A stretch of 64,000 nt of DNA from an uncultured Lachnospiraceae bacterium (lineage in GTDB: Bacteria > Bacillota > Clostridia > Lachnospirales > Lachnospiraceae): assembly GCA_937920345.1 (NCBI GenBank), contig CALGVA010000066.1, positions 62,001 through 126,000 of the forward strand. The letters run 5' to 3'. The notes beneath the pieces were generated by a model that ran no database searches, was not told where the DNA came from, and was given only the letters and a program-made list of their open reading frames with translations. The position numbers were made by a program, and so were the translations under genes. Shown piece after piece: positions 27,215 to 33,946 of the stretch; position 1 is the first letter of the stretch, and the number at the start of each line of letters is the position of its first letter.

Positions 27215-27364
27215 TTAGTTTCCTGTCCCAATTCCAACTTCATCTGCTATATGACACCAACCATGTGCTGAATATGCAAGAACATTACTTGTAGAATAAC
27301 CGCATAAAGGACATGTGATTCCGGCCACTACAGCTAGCTGCTCTTCTTTTGTCATCTTTTCCAT
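27215..27364 (-). CDS. 49-aa bacteriocin precursor with CPLC core
   Basis: A short ORF with an excellent ribosome site (AGGAGG eight bases before ATG), placed just upstream of a C39 exporter. The leader MEKMTKEEQLAVVAG is charged with the spaced hydrophobic residues of double-glycine leaders and ends in Ala-Gly. The predicted 34-residue core begins ITCPLCGYS and ends DEVGIGTGN, with Cys at 18, 21 and 37 of the precursor. No lanthipeptide, sactipeptide or YcaO enzyme is nearby, so an unmodified or disulfide-bonded class II-like peptide is the simplest reading. I do not recognise the core in any named family. Confidence 0.75.
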   Translation of the reverse strand: MEKMTKEEQLAVVAGITCPLCGYSTSNVLAYSAHGWCHIADEVGIGTGN

Positions 27365-27629
27365 TGAATTTCCCTCCTTTTGTTTTTACACTTTACTCAT
27401 TAAGTTTAAGCAAGTTTCCATTAGTGCTTTAATGGTCTTATGGTCATTTAACAATATTTCAATTACAAAATCAATTCATCTTGCAGAAAGTGTCTTAATT
27501 ATAGCAGAAAATGTCAATTCCTTTTATAAAATTCACAAAATTCATTCATTTGTGTATATCCCCCGCACACAAATTACATTCAAATTTAGAATTATACAAT
27601 TCTTCATTACAGCTAACTAATACATATAG
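27365..27629 (-). promoter_or_regulatory. control region of the bacteriocin precursor gene
   Basis: 265 bases between the LytTR regulator and the precursor. On the minus strand it holds a TATAAT (TGCTATAATTAAG) without a good -35, and about 75 bases further upstream the palindrome GAATTGTATAATTC flanked by two TGTAAT(G/T) strings 34 bases apart. A weak -35 with upstream repeated motifs fits activation by the adjacent LytTR regulator; the exact sites are inferred. Confidence 0.45.
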
Positions 27630-28358
27630 TCATCCAAATTTCCCTTGGCAAGTCATAAGCTTATCTTTAACATATGTATATCTTGTTCGAGATATAATTA
27701 GTTCCATTCCATTCGTTAATATCGCTTTATACTTAGCAATACTCTCTATATATTTTAAGTTTACAAGATAACTCTGATGTATTCTTACAAAACCACAACC
27801 AATCAATTCAGAATCTATATTATTTAACGTGTCATACATAGTGTAAGTCTTTAAAATATCTTCCATAACATGAAATTCAAGTTTATGTAAATTACTTTCT
27901 ATATACAATAATCTGTTCAATGAAATATCTCGTATACCCTCTCTGAACACAAATTTTTTTCTGACAATCGAACAGTTCATTTTTTCTACAATTGCATCCA
28001 TACACTCATCAATTGCGAAACGAATATTTGCACTTCTTTTTAACAAGTACCGAGTAGCGTTTACTTTATAACCTTCCAATGTATAATCCGTATGTGCTGT
28101 TACAAATACAATACTCATCTCTTTATCTATTTCTCGAATCTTTTTTGCTATTGCAATTCCACTAATTTCATCTAAATTAATATCTAAAAAGAGAATAGAA
28201 TATTGAAGCATTTCTATTCCTAAAGCTACAAACTGCTTCCCGGAATTAAATACGTCTATTTGAAAGACAAACCCACTTTCAAATAAATATTGCGATACTA
28301 TTTCTTTCAAAATGTCGCAAAAGTGAATCTCGTCATCACATATAGCAATCTTAAGCAT
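27630..28358 (-). CDS. LytTR response regulator (AgrA/ComE-like)
   Basis: A 242-residue regulator: receiver domain 1-125 with CDDE at 7-10 and phospho-acceptor Asp59 in LFLDINLDEISG, and a LytTR DNA-binding domain at about 135-238 (SLNRLLYIESNLHKLEFH, GFVRIHQSYLVNLKYIE). This family controls peptide-quorum-regulated bacteriocin genes. It lies 265 bases upstream of the precursor gene on the same strand. No histidine kinase gene is present in the island, so it is an orphan unless the partner was lost or is encoded elsewhere. Confidence 0.92.
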   Translation of the reverse strand: MLKIAICDDEIHFCDILKEIVSQYLFESGFVFQIDVFNSGKQFVALGIEMLQYSILFLDINLDEISGIAIAKKIREIDKEMSIVFVTAHTDYTLEGYKVNATRYLLKRSANIRFAIDECMDAIVEKMNCSIVRKKFVFREGIRDISLNRLLYIESNLHKLEFHVMEDILKTYTMYDTLNNIDSELIGCGFVRIHQSYLVNLKYIESIAKYKAILTNGMELIISRTRYTYVKDKLMTCQGKFG

Positions 28359-28417
28359 TTGTAATCCCCTTATAAGCTACTGTATTTTCCGCTTTTATGT
28401 CTCTGCATCCGCACAGC

Positions 28418-28472
28418 AATTAGTAAAATTGTATTTTTACTAATTGTTACATGTATGCTTCACTCATGTCAA
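28418..28472 (-). promoter_or_regulatory. candidate promoter and hairpin before the LytTR gene
   Basis: Minus-strand TTGACA (28467-28472) with AACAAT (28443-28448), spacer 18, followed by a perfect 11-bp inverted repeat AATTAGTAAAA/TTTTACTAATT (28418-28445) in the early leader. The repeat could be an operator or an attenuating hairpin. Confidence 0.4.
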
Positions 28473-28572
28473 GAATTTTGTAACGAATTTTATAGATGAA
28501 TTTTATGGCATGTTGCGTCATCTGGAATTACTGAATCGTTTTATGTATGGTCAAAAGTTTCTGAACACAAAA

Positions 28573-28715
28573 GAGGGTGTCGCAAAATCATCAAAATAGA
28601 TGTTTGAGCGGCACCTTCGTTCTATTTTATGAAAAAAACTGGATACAGATTTTTTGTTTTAGAAACTTTCTGGAATTTGGGCATACTTAAATAAGGCTTT
28701 TGTTTTTCTTGGCTT
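28573..28715 (-). mobile_element. 3' end remnant of an IS1182-like insertion sequence
   Basis: The non-coding stretch after the transposase fragment ends in GGGTGTCGCAAAATCA, resembling IS1182-type termini, with an inner hairpin GGTGTCGC/GCGGCACC. It continues the reading of the fused pseudogene at 28716-29168. No opposite terminus was found, so only the 3' part of the element remains. Confidence 0.5.
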
Positions 28716-29168
28716 TTATGATGTCTCTTTTACTGGAAAAAAATGACTCCCGGTACATTCATTTTGGATTTTTACATGCAGTTTATTGATGTTATATCCT
28801 ATACACAGCAATAGGATTTCCAGTTTTACCCTGGTTTTCCCCCGCAGCAGAAATCTTTGGAATTCATAATTATTTGCATTGATACAATTTTCTAATTTCC
28901 GAAACATGGCACCATATTGATTTAAAGATAATTGGCTACATATTTCTGTCTTTGAGTTCAAAAAACATTGTATATGCTCTGCTTGAATGTCGCTTACTTT
29001 ATGTACTTCTGGATATACCTCTCGCATATAATTTGCAAAATTAGCAGATAAATCTACTAGATTACTTCTTGATGAATAAAAATATATTTTATCGGTATTT
29101 CTGATACCGTTTGCTTTGTCTGCATGTTTATCCATATTTTCTTTGAAACTATTGTTAATTGCTTGCAA
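28716..29168 (-). pseudogene. fused fossil: recombinase N-domain joined to IS1182 transposase C-terminus
   Basis: A 150-residue ORF of two unrelated parts. Residues 1-100 read like the core-binding domain of an element-borne tyrosine recombinase (HKVSDIQAEHIQCFLNSK, LNQYGAMFRKLENCIN) but no catalytic domain follows. Residues 101-150 (YEFQRFLLRGKTRVKLEILL, then GYNINKLHVKIQ) match the C-terminal end of IS1182-type transposases. The joint suggests that an IS inserted into, or recombined with, the island's integrase gene and most of both was deleted. It would explain the missing integrase. Assignments are from motif memory. Confidence 0.6.
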
Positions 29169-29376
29169 AAACTAATCTTTTAAATTTCTTCTTGCCATTT
29201 TCCTCCTTAATGCTTACACCCTACACATATATGATAAAAATAATGAGCAAATTGCTCCGCACATTTTCAGACTACTTCTGTCGCACCGAAACAGGTACAG
29301 CCTAAATGGAATCCCCAATTACAGGATAGGATTCATTCCCCATTGCAGAGGACAAAATTTGTATACCACTCCTTTC

Positions 29377-29458
29377 TTGTATAATACCCACAACATCCAT
29401 TATAAAAACAGACCGCCCTACAAAGGATCAGCCTGCCTTTTTTGTGGGTGTTATACAA
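29377..29458. repeat. 82-base cruciform
   Basis: TTGTATAATACCCACAA (29377-29393) and TTGTGGGTGTTATACAA (29442-29458) are inverted copies with one mismatch in 17. The inner part holds a further CTACAAAGG...CCTTTTTTGTGGG pairing. It lies in a 535-base non-coding gap (29169-29703) in which I otherwise see only AT-rich sequence and the toxin-antitoxin promoter. Confidence 0.6.
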
Positions 29459-29632
29459 TGTTGAACTGCCTTGTATAACCCTATATTTAATTGAGAAATA
29501 ATAATGATTGGCAATTCACAAACCAGACTTCCCTATTTATAAATTTACCCTTTTTACTACAGTCACAAATATATAACCGTCCTTTATATCTTGATGATAT
29601 ATTATACTTTAGATTGAGTTGAGAAAGATATC

Positions 29633-29677
29633 GTTTTAGCTAAAACAGTTGCTTAAATCATTCGATTCGGATATAAT
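29633..29677 (+). promoter_or_regulatory. promoter and palindromic operator of the toxin-antitoxin operon
   Basis: TTGCTT (29649-29654) and TATAAT (29672-29677) with a 17-base spacer, 26 bases before the antitoxin start. A perfect 14-base palindrome GTTTTAGCTAAAAC (29633-29646) abuts the -35 box, the usual place for antitoxin autorepression. Confidence 0.65.
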
Positions 29678-29703
29678 AATAGTACAAAGAAAGGAGTGGT
29701 TGT

Positions 29704-29919
29704 ATGTCGATCAGCGCAACAGAGCTTAAAAATAATCTTGGAAAGTATCTGATTATATCCGCTACGGAAGATGTCTTTATCACGAAAAACGGAAAAGTAA
29801 TAGCAAAACTGACCAATCCCTATCAGGACAGAGTGGAAACTGCAAAATCCTTATTTGGCATCCTCCCCAAAGATGCAGATATAGAGGAATCAAAAAGAGA
29901 AAGGCTTGGTGCAAAATAA
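29704..29919 (+). CDS. type II antitoxin, Phd/YefM-like
   Basis: A 71-residue protein opening MSISATELKNNLGKYL, then EDVFITKNGKVIAKLTNP, the DNA-binding Phd/YefM fold, and a charged C-terminal toxin-binding tail (DADIEESKRERLGAK). AAGGAG lies eight bases upstream. It is followed with no gap by a PIN-domain gene, the usual antitoxin-toxin order, and it should repress its own promoter together with the toxin. Confidence 0.88.
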   Translation: MSISATELKNNLGKYLIISATEDVFITKNGKVIAKLTNPYQDRVETAKSLFGILPKDADIEESKRERLGAK

Positions 29920-30339
29920 TTGAAAGTACTGATTGATACTAATGTGATCATTGACGCACTGACCTCCAGAGAACCTTGGAACGAAAGTGCCGAAGCGGTC
30001 TTTATTATGGCTGCGAATCATACGATGGACATGTATATTACCGCGAGTTCTGCAACAGATATTTACTATCTGGTGAGAAAACACCTTCATAGTGCAGACC
30101 AGGCCAAACAGGTAATGGAGAAGTTGTATTCCCTCATTGGAATACTCACGGTATCAGGTGCTGAATGTATAGATGCTCTTGCATCGTCTATTAGCGATTA
30201 TGAAGATGCTGTGGTTGAAAGGGTATCTGTAAAAGCAGATCTGGATTACATTATTACCAGAAATGTAAAAGACTATCAACAGGGAATGGTGAAAGCAATT
30301 TCCCCTGACGATTTTATCGTCCTAATGAACGACAAATAG
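29920..30339 (+). CDS. PIN-domain toxin (VapC-like ribonuclease)
   Basis: A 139-residue PIN nuclease that starts at TTG directly after the antitoxin stop, so translation is coupled. The acidic metal-binding residues are visible: D5 in VLIDTNVIIDAL, the YEDAVVERVSVKADLDYII stretch, and the final Asp in the RNVKDYQQG block. It probably cuts tRNA or other structured RNA when freed from the antitoxin. The pair sits at the inner right edge of the island and could stabilise it. A strong terminator follows at 30359. Confidence 0.88.
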   Translation: MKVLIDTNVIIDALTSREPWNESAEAVFIMAANHTMDMYITASSATDIYYLVRKHLHSADQAKQVMEKLYSLIGILTVSGAECIDALASSISDYEDAVVERVSVKADLDYIITRNVKDYQQGMVKAISPDDFIVLMNDK

Positions 30340-30358
30340 TACAGTCTGTTGTCTCACC

Positions 30359-30380
30359 GCCCCTCATCCGAGGGGCTTTT
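30359..30380 (+). terminator. terminator of the toxin-antitoxin operon
   Basis: Perfect stem GCCCCTC-atcc-GAGGGGC (30359-30376) followed by TTTTATT. Confidence 0.9.
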
Positions 30381-30502
30381 ATTATTCCTTTCTTTATATC
30401 TTACAATATCATACTTTTCCAAATAGTACCCTATGCTGCAAAATACTATCTTCCTGTCGGATTATCAATATGTCCGTTTTAACATGAACATTTACAAAAG
30501 GA

Positions 30503-30640
30503 TTTTTGAGAGGAAAAATTCCCTTTTCCCTCTCAAAAACATCAATTTTATGGGTCGGATAGACCCTGTTGAGTATGTTTCCGTTTCTCAACAGAGACAC
30601 GGAAACATGCGAAATATTAACCACCCGCTATGCGGGTTTC
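30503..30640 (+). ncRNA. candidate structured RNA with alternative pairing at the island edge
   Basis: A run of perfect stems without a credible ORF: TTTTTGAGAGG/CCTCTCAAAAA (30503-30513 with 30529-30539); GGGTC/GACCC (30552-30566); TGTTGAG/CTCAACA (30567-30573 with 30587-30593); ATGTTTCCGT/ACGGAAACAT (30575-30584 with 30599-30608); and a final ACCCGC-tat-GCGGGT (30623-30637) followed by TTTC. The third and fourth stems interleave, which allows an H-type pseudoknot or a switch. It lies 16 bases before the right attachment repeat. Strand is a guess; function unknown. Confidence 0.45.
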
Positions 30641-30655
30641 ACGACAGGACAAACC

Positions 30656-30675
30656 TTCAAGTCCCATCTTCCGCA
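30656..30675. repeat. attachment-site repeat (right)
   Basis: TTCAAGTCCCATCTTCCGCA, a perfect copy of the last 20 bases of tRNA-Leu(AAG) at 22477-22496. Bases just upstream cannot form the remainder of a tRNA. Confidence 0.8.
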
Positions 30676-30687
30676 TTTGTTTAAAAG

Positions 30688-30727
30688 TAAGGAAAACTAG
30701 AAAATATCAAGGTTTCCTTATTTTTTT
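30688..30727 (+). terminator. terminator behind the right attachment repeat
   Basis: TAAGGAAA pairs with TTTCCTTA (30688-30695 with 30713-30720), followed by seven T. It shares ATCAAGGTTTCC with the terminator after the intact tRNA-Leu and may be the tRNA's original terminator displaced by the island. Confidence 0.75.
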
Positions 30728-30821
30728 CTTTTAGCCACATCTACCTTCATAAATATTTTTCACGTATCCATTTATAAAAAATATCTGCCACCACTCCGTA
30801 CAGGATATTCCCGTCACCACA

Positions 30822-31184
30822 TTACATCGGTGTTCCCACCTCAATCAGATTGCCGTCGAGATCATAAAAGCGTATCACCTTTTTTCCCTGGCTATGCGTC
30901 ATAAGCCGATTCACATATTGTATAGACGGATATAACGTTTCCAGTTTTTCAATAAATACTTCTATATTCTGTTCTTCAAAATACAACTCACAGGAATTGT
31001 TTTGCGGCGTAATATCTTTCCCCAGAAACTCCTTCCAGATCCTCTCATCCTGAAGCACAAGGCCCTCCGTCAAAATCATGTTGCCGTCATGATCAAGCAC
31101 CACTTCAAGACCGAACAGATCATGATAAAATTGTCTGGATTTTTCAATGTCTTTCACAACAATCAAAATATTTTTTAATTTCAT
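30822..31184 (-). CDS. VOC-fold (glyoxalase/bleomycin resistance) protein
   Basis: A 120-residue protein with two beta-alpha-beta-beta-beta modules: MKLKNILIVVKDIEKSRQFYHDLFGLEVVLDHDGNM opens the first and ends with VIRFYDLDGNLIEVG, the C-terminal Glu-bearing strand of VOC proteins. The substrate is unknown; members include metal-dependent lyases and drug-binding proteins. It is the first gene outside the tRNA-Leu island, and a GNAT gene follows upstream 50 bases away on the same strand. Confidence 0.85.
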   Translation of the reverse strand: MKLKNILIVVKDIEKSRQFYHDLFGLEVVLDHDGNMILTEGLVLQDERIWKEFLGKDITPQNNSCELYFEEQNIEVFIEKLETLYPSIQYVNRLMTHSQGKKVIRFYDLDGNLIEVGTPM

Positions 31185-31234
31185 TCGCCCTCACCATGCG
31201 GACAACAGACTGTCCTGTTCAAACAAGCCTTTAT

Positions 31235-31765
31235 TTACACATTATCGTTTAATCTGGCATATACATATGTATCTTTCCAGATTGCTTTTTCAGTCTCATC
31301 TTTCCAGAAATATACATTCTTCCTGAAATGGGCTTCGCGTTGAAATCCTAACGCTTCAAGCAATTTCCATGAGTTCCTGTTGTCAGGATCACACTCTGCA
31401 TAGATCCTGTGTATGCCATTTGAAAATGCCTGCTCGATTAAAGCACTGCAGCTCTCGGCAGCGTAACCGTGTCCCCAGTAATTTCGATTAAATACATACC
31501 CTATTTCCAGTGCTTCAAAGTCGCGCTTTCCCATATATACATTTCCAATCATCTTGTGGGAATCTTTCAATTCAACAGCAATCATTTCATCTGTACTTAT
31601 GCGCCATGCAAGGTTTTCTTTTGCTTCATTTAAAGTCAGCGGTTTATAAGGTTCGTATTTCACAACCTCCTGATCAGATAAATATTCAAACAAGTCCTGT
31701 ATATCTTCTTTTTTGTATCTTCTTAATATCAACCTTTCTGTTTCTGCTGCGACTTTTTTCTCCAT
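31235..31765 (-). CDS. GNAT N-acetyltransferase, RimJ/RimL type
   Basis: A 176-residue acetyl-CoA-dependent acetyltransferase. The opening ETERLILRRYKKEDIQDLFEYL, the central EIGYVFNRNYWGHGYAAE with the acetyl-CoA pyrophosphate loop, and ECDPDNRNSWKLLEALGF are the RimJ/RimL-group blocks. The acceptor could be a protein N-terminus or a small molecule; the sequence does not say. It belongs to a run of small minus-strand accessory genes (30822-33239) that look independently acquired. Confidence 0.88.
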   Translation of the reverse strand: MEKKVAAETERLILRRYKKEDIQDLFEYLSDQEVVKYEPYKPLTLNEAKENLAWRISTDEMIAVELKDSHKMIGNVYMGKRDFEALEIGYVFNRNYWGHGYAAESCSALIEQAFSNGIHRIYAECDPDNRNSWKLLEALGFQREAHFRKNVYFWKDETEKAIWKDTYVYARLNDNV

Positions 31766-31963
31766 GTCATGCTCTCCTTATCACATAAATCATTTTCATC
31801 TGAAAGCCTTATCCTTGCAATAAGGTTCATATGTTTTCAGTTTTCTGCCCCCTAAAAACCATAATTCGTCACCCTGCAATGCTCATATCCGATATGCGAT
31901 TGCATTGTTTTGTGCAAGTCATGGAAATTCTCTGTGAAAATATTTATCATTTGTCTATTTTTC

Positions 31964-32419
31964 TTAATTTATATGTTTTCTGTAAACTCTGGAAGGCTCC
32001 CCACGTACATCGCGCATCATCTGATAAAATTCAAACCCATACTTTTCATATAATCCGATATGATCTGTTGAAATAAAAATGTCATGCACGTTCTCTGCTC
32101 TGGCCAGCTTTTCGATCTCCTGAAACAGCTTTCCAACATAATGATGACCTCTATGCTCAGGAAACGTATACACAAACCCGATCCATGGAGTCAGTCTGGT
32201 CGGACGGATATCATCTTCTTCCGAATAGGTACAAAACGAAATGAGCTCATCACCATTGACAAGCAGCAATACTTTCGGGTCTTTACCCACAATATCGCCA
32301 AGCTTGTTTTCGCTTAACAATTGATACAGGTACTGTCCTGCTATCCAGTCGCTCTTTCCTATCTGATGCAGCCAGTGTTCCGGCCGATCGCTTTTAAAGT
32401 ACTCTATGATCTGCTGCAT
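31964..32419 (-). CDS. GNAT N-acetyltransferase
   Basis: A 151-residue GNAT protein. The acetyl-CoA loop is in GFVYTFPEHRGHHYVGKLFQEIEKLA and the C-terminal HIGLYEKYGFEFYQMMRDVRGEPSRVYRK supplies the last strand. It is a general small-molecule or protein acetyltransferase of unknown specificity. About 200 bases separate it from the RimJ/RimL-type gene downstream and 27 bases from the YaeR-like gene upstream. Confidence 0.85.
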   Translation of the reverse strand: MQQIIEYFKSDRPEHWLHQIGKSDWIAGQYLYQLLSENKLGDIVGKDPKVLLLVNGDELISFCTYSEEDDIRPTRLTPWIGFVYTFPEHRGHHYVGKLFQEIEKLARAENVHDIFISTDHIGLYEKYGFEFYQMMRDVRGEPSRVYRKHIN

Positions 32420-32446
32420 AGTCCCTCCGAATCATTCATTATAAAC

Positions 32447-32839
32447 TTATTCATGCAGTTCCAGCGGCAGCCCGTCCGGATCAAAGAAAAATGTCATCTT
32501 TTTATGGGTATACTCATCATACCGGATCGGCTCACATTCAATGCCGCATTCTTTCAACTCTTCTACGGCTGCCGCAACATCTTCTACACGAAAGGCCAGA
32601 TGACGCAGGCCGCAGGCTTCGGGCCGGCTGACACGCCCGGGCGGATCTGGTTCCGCAAAGATTTCCAGTTCAACCGCCTCCGCACCATCTCCGATTTTCA
32701 GGTCCAGTTTCCAGTCCTTTCTCTGATCCCGATAGTTTTCCCTGATCACCTCGAAGCCGAGTTTATGAACATAGAAATCCTTTGCCGCCTGTATATCTGA
32801 TACAATAATCGCAACATGATGGATCGCATTTAATTTCAT
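32447..32839 (-). CDS. YaeR/SMU1112c-like VOC protein
   Basis: A 130-residue single-chain VOC protein. MKLNAIHHVAIIVSDIQAAKDFYVHKLGFEVI starts the first module with a metal-ligand His, EAVELEIFAEP the second strand set, RHLAFRVEDVAAAVEELK the second module, and FFDPDGLPLELHE the C-terminal Glu. These blocks match the YaeR/SMU1112c (GloA2) group, putative glyoxalase-like metalloenzymes. The true substrate is unproven. It precedes the GNAT gene by 27 bases, possibly as one transcript. Confidence 0.85.
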   Translation of the reverse strand: MKLNAIHHVAIIVSDIQAAKDFYVHKLGFEVIRENYRDQRKDWKLDLKIGDGAEAVELEIFAEPDPPGRVSRPEACGLRHLAFRVEDVAAAVEELKECGIECEPIRYDEYTHKKMTFFFDPDGLPLELHE

Positions 32840-32939
32840 CTTATCATTTCTCCCTTAGAAATCAGTACCTCTGATTGACAAAGGCACAACTGTTACTTCA
32901 GAAAACATTTTGCAGTACTTTATACTTTCATGCGCTGCT

Positions 32940-33239
32940 TTACAATAAATAATTATTTTCCCGGTTGGCAATCTGTAAACCGACTAATTTCCAGGTTGCA
33001 TATCCTCCCGTAACCAGCGGCTCTGCCTTACATATTTCTTCTGCCTCTTCACGGCTCTCTGTTTTCAGGATATACATGCCTGCCATCCCCGGATAGCCCT
33101 TAAAAACACCGCAGATTTCCAGTTTTCCCTCATCGTCCAGCTTTCTTATATTCTCAACGTGTTCCATCACTACCTGCTTTGTCAGTTTATTATAAGTTTT
33201 GCTTTTCTCAATCATCATCATGTACATCAAATTTTCCAT
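32940..33239 (-). CDS. YCII-related protein
   Basis: A 99-residue ferredoxin-like alpha/beta protein: NLMYMMMIEKSKTYNKLTKQVVMEHVENIRKLDDEGKLEICGVF, then GMAGMYILKTESREEAEEICKAEPLVTGGYATWKLV, the YCII layout with a basic or His residue in the first helix. YCII proteins bind small molecules or act as dehydrochlorinase-like enzymes; function here is unknown. It stands alone, divergent from the MarR gene. Confidence 0.78.
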   Translation of the reverse strand: MENLMYMMMIEKSKTYNKLTKQVVMEHVENIRKLDDEGKLEICGVFKGYPGMAGMYILKTESREEAEEICKAEPLVTGGYATWKLVGLQIANRENNYLL

Positions 33240-33496
33240 ATGATGCCCTCCTCTTTGTTTTACTTTGTTTCACTGTTCCACCGGTTTCAAAATCCCGCTT
33301 TGCCTTATTCCACCATTTTACTTTATATGGAACATATACACAATACGAAATTACGCCATGAATCCAGCACATCTTCCATTACTCTTCACTCCGTTCCAGT
33401 AACCATCTTCCGTCTTTGAACCATCTGCGGCAAATTATATAATTGCGTGCGCACACATATAGTGATATACTATTTCAGATCGGAGGTAAGTTATCT

Positions 33497-33946
33497 ATGA
33501 AATTATTAAAATGGCTATCGGTTGCGGACCGTTTCTACAAGATTTATCTGGACAAACAGCTGGCGCCCTTCGGAGTCAACAGCAGCCAGCATATGTTTTT
33601 AATCAAAATATGTGCCTCTCCCGGCATTATGCAGGATTCCCTGATGGATATCTTTTATGTCCATCCGAGCAATATTGTACGGACAATCGCGGCATTGGAA
33701 AAACAGGGAATGATCACCCGCACCCCCAATGATCAGGACAAGCGGACATGGAGACTGTATCCCACCGACCGTGCACTGTCTGTTCTTGAAGACATACGGA
33801 CGGTCTGTGAAAAGACAGAGACGCTTTTACTGCAAGACTTCAGCGAAGAGGAAAAAAAGCTTCTGACTGATCTGCTTATGCGGGCCGGCAGGAATATTAC
33901 GGCCTCGCTTCAGATCGAGAGAAAGGAGGCGGAATTTGATGACTGA
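33497..33946 (+). CDS. MarR family transcriptional regulator
   Basis: A 149-residue winged-helix repressor. The recognition segment MQDSLMDIFYVHPSNIVRTIAALEKQGMITRTPNDQDKRTWRLYPTD contains the helix-turn-helix and the wing with its conserved DxRxxxxxLT-like turn. GGAGG lies ten bases before the selected ATG. Its stop overlaps the start of the MATE gene, so it most likely controls that efflux pump in response to a small molecule. Confidence 0.9.
   Translation: MKLLKWLSVADRFYKIYLDKQLAPFGVNSSQHMFLIKICASPGIMQDSLMDIFYVHPSNIVRTIAALEKQGMITRTPNDQDKRTWRLYPTDRALSVLEDIRTVCEKTETLLLQDFSEEEKKLLTDLLMRAGRNITASLQIERKEAEFDD

Larger units (their letters stand above)
22497..30675. mobile_element. 8.2-kb AT-rich genomic island in tRNA-Leu
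   Basis: The segment between the two 20-bp tRNA 3' repeats is visibly AT-richer than the flanks and holds only accessory genes: a bacteriocin locus, a recombinase/transposase fossil, a toxin-antitoxin pair and non-coding hairpins. A terminator with the shared string ATCAAGGTTTCC follows each repeat copy, as expected if a tRNA 3' end and its downstream region were carried on both sides. No intact integrase remains, so the island is probably immobile alone. The 8.2-kb size excludes a simple IS. Confidence 0.75.

Noticed and set aside
24954..28358. Lantibiotic cluster
   Set aside because: No LanM, LanB/LanC or other modification gene is present, and the precursor lacks a recognisable lantibiotic core; kept as an unmodified-type bacteriocin locus.
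30656..30675. Second tRNA-Leu gene
   Set aside because: Only the last 20 bases match; no D-arm or anticodon arm can be formed upstream.
30433..30684. 83-codon frame across the right island edge
   Set aside because: It runs through perfect inverted repeats and the tRNA 3' duplicate; no ribosome site.
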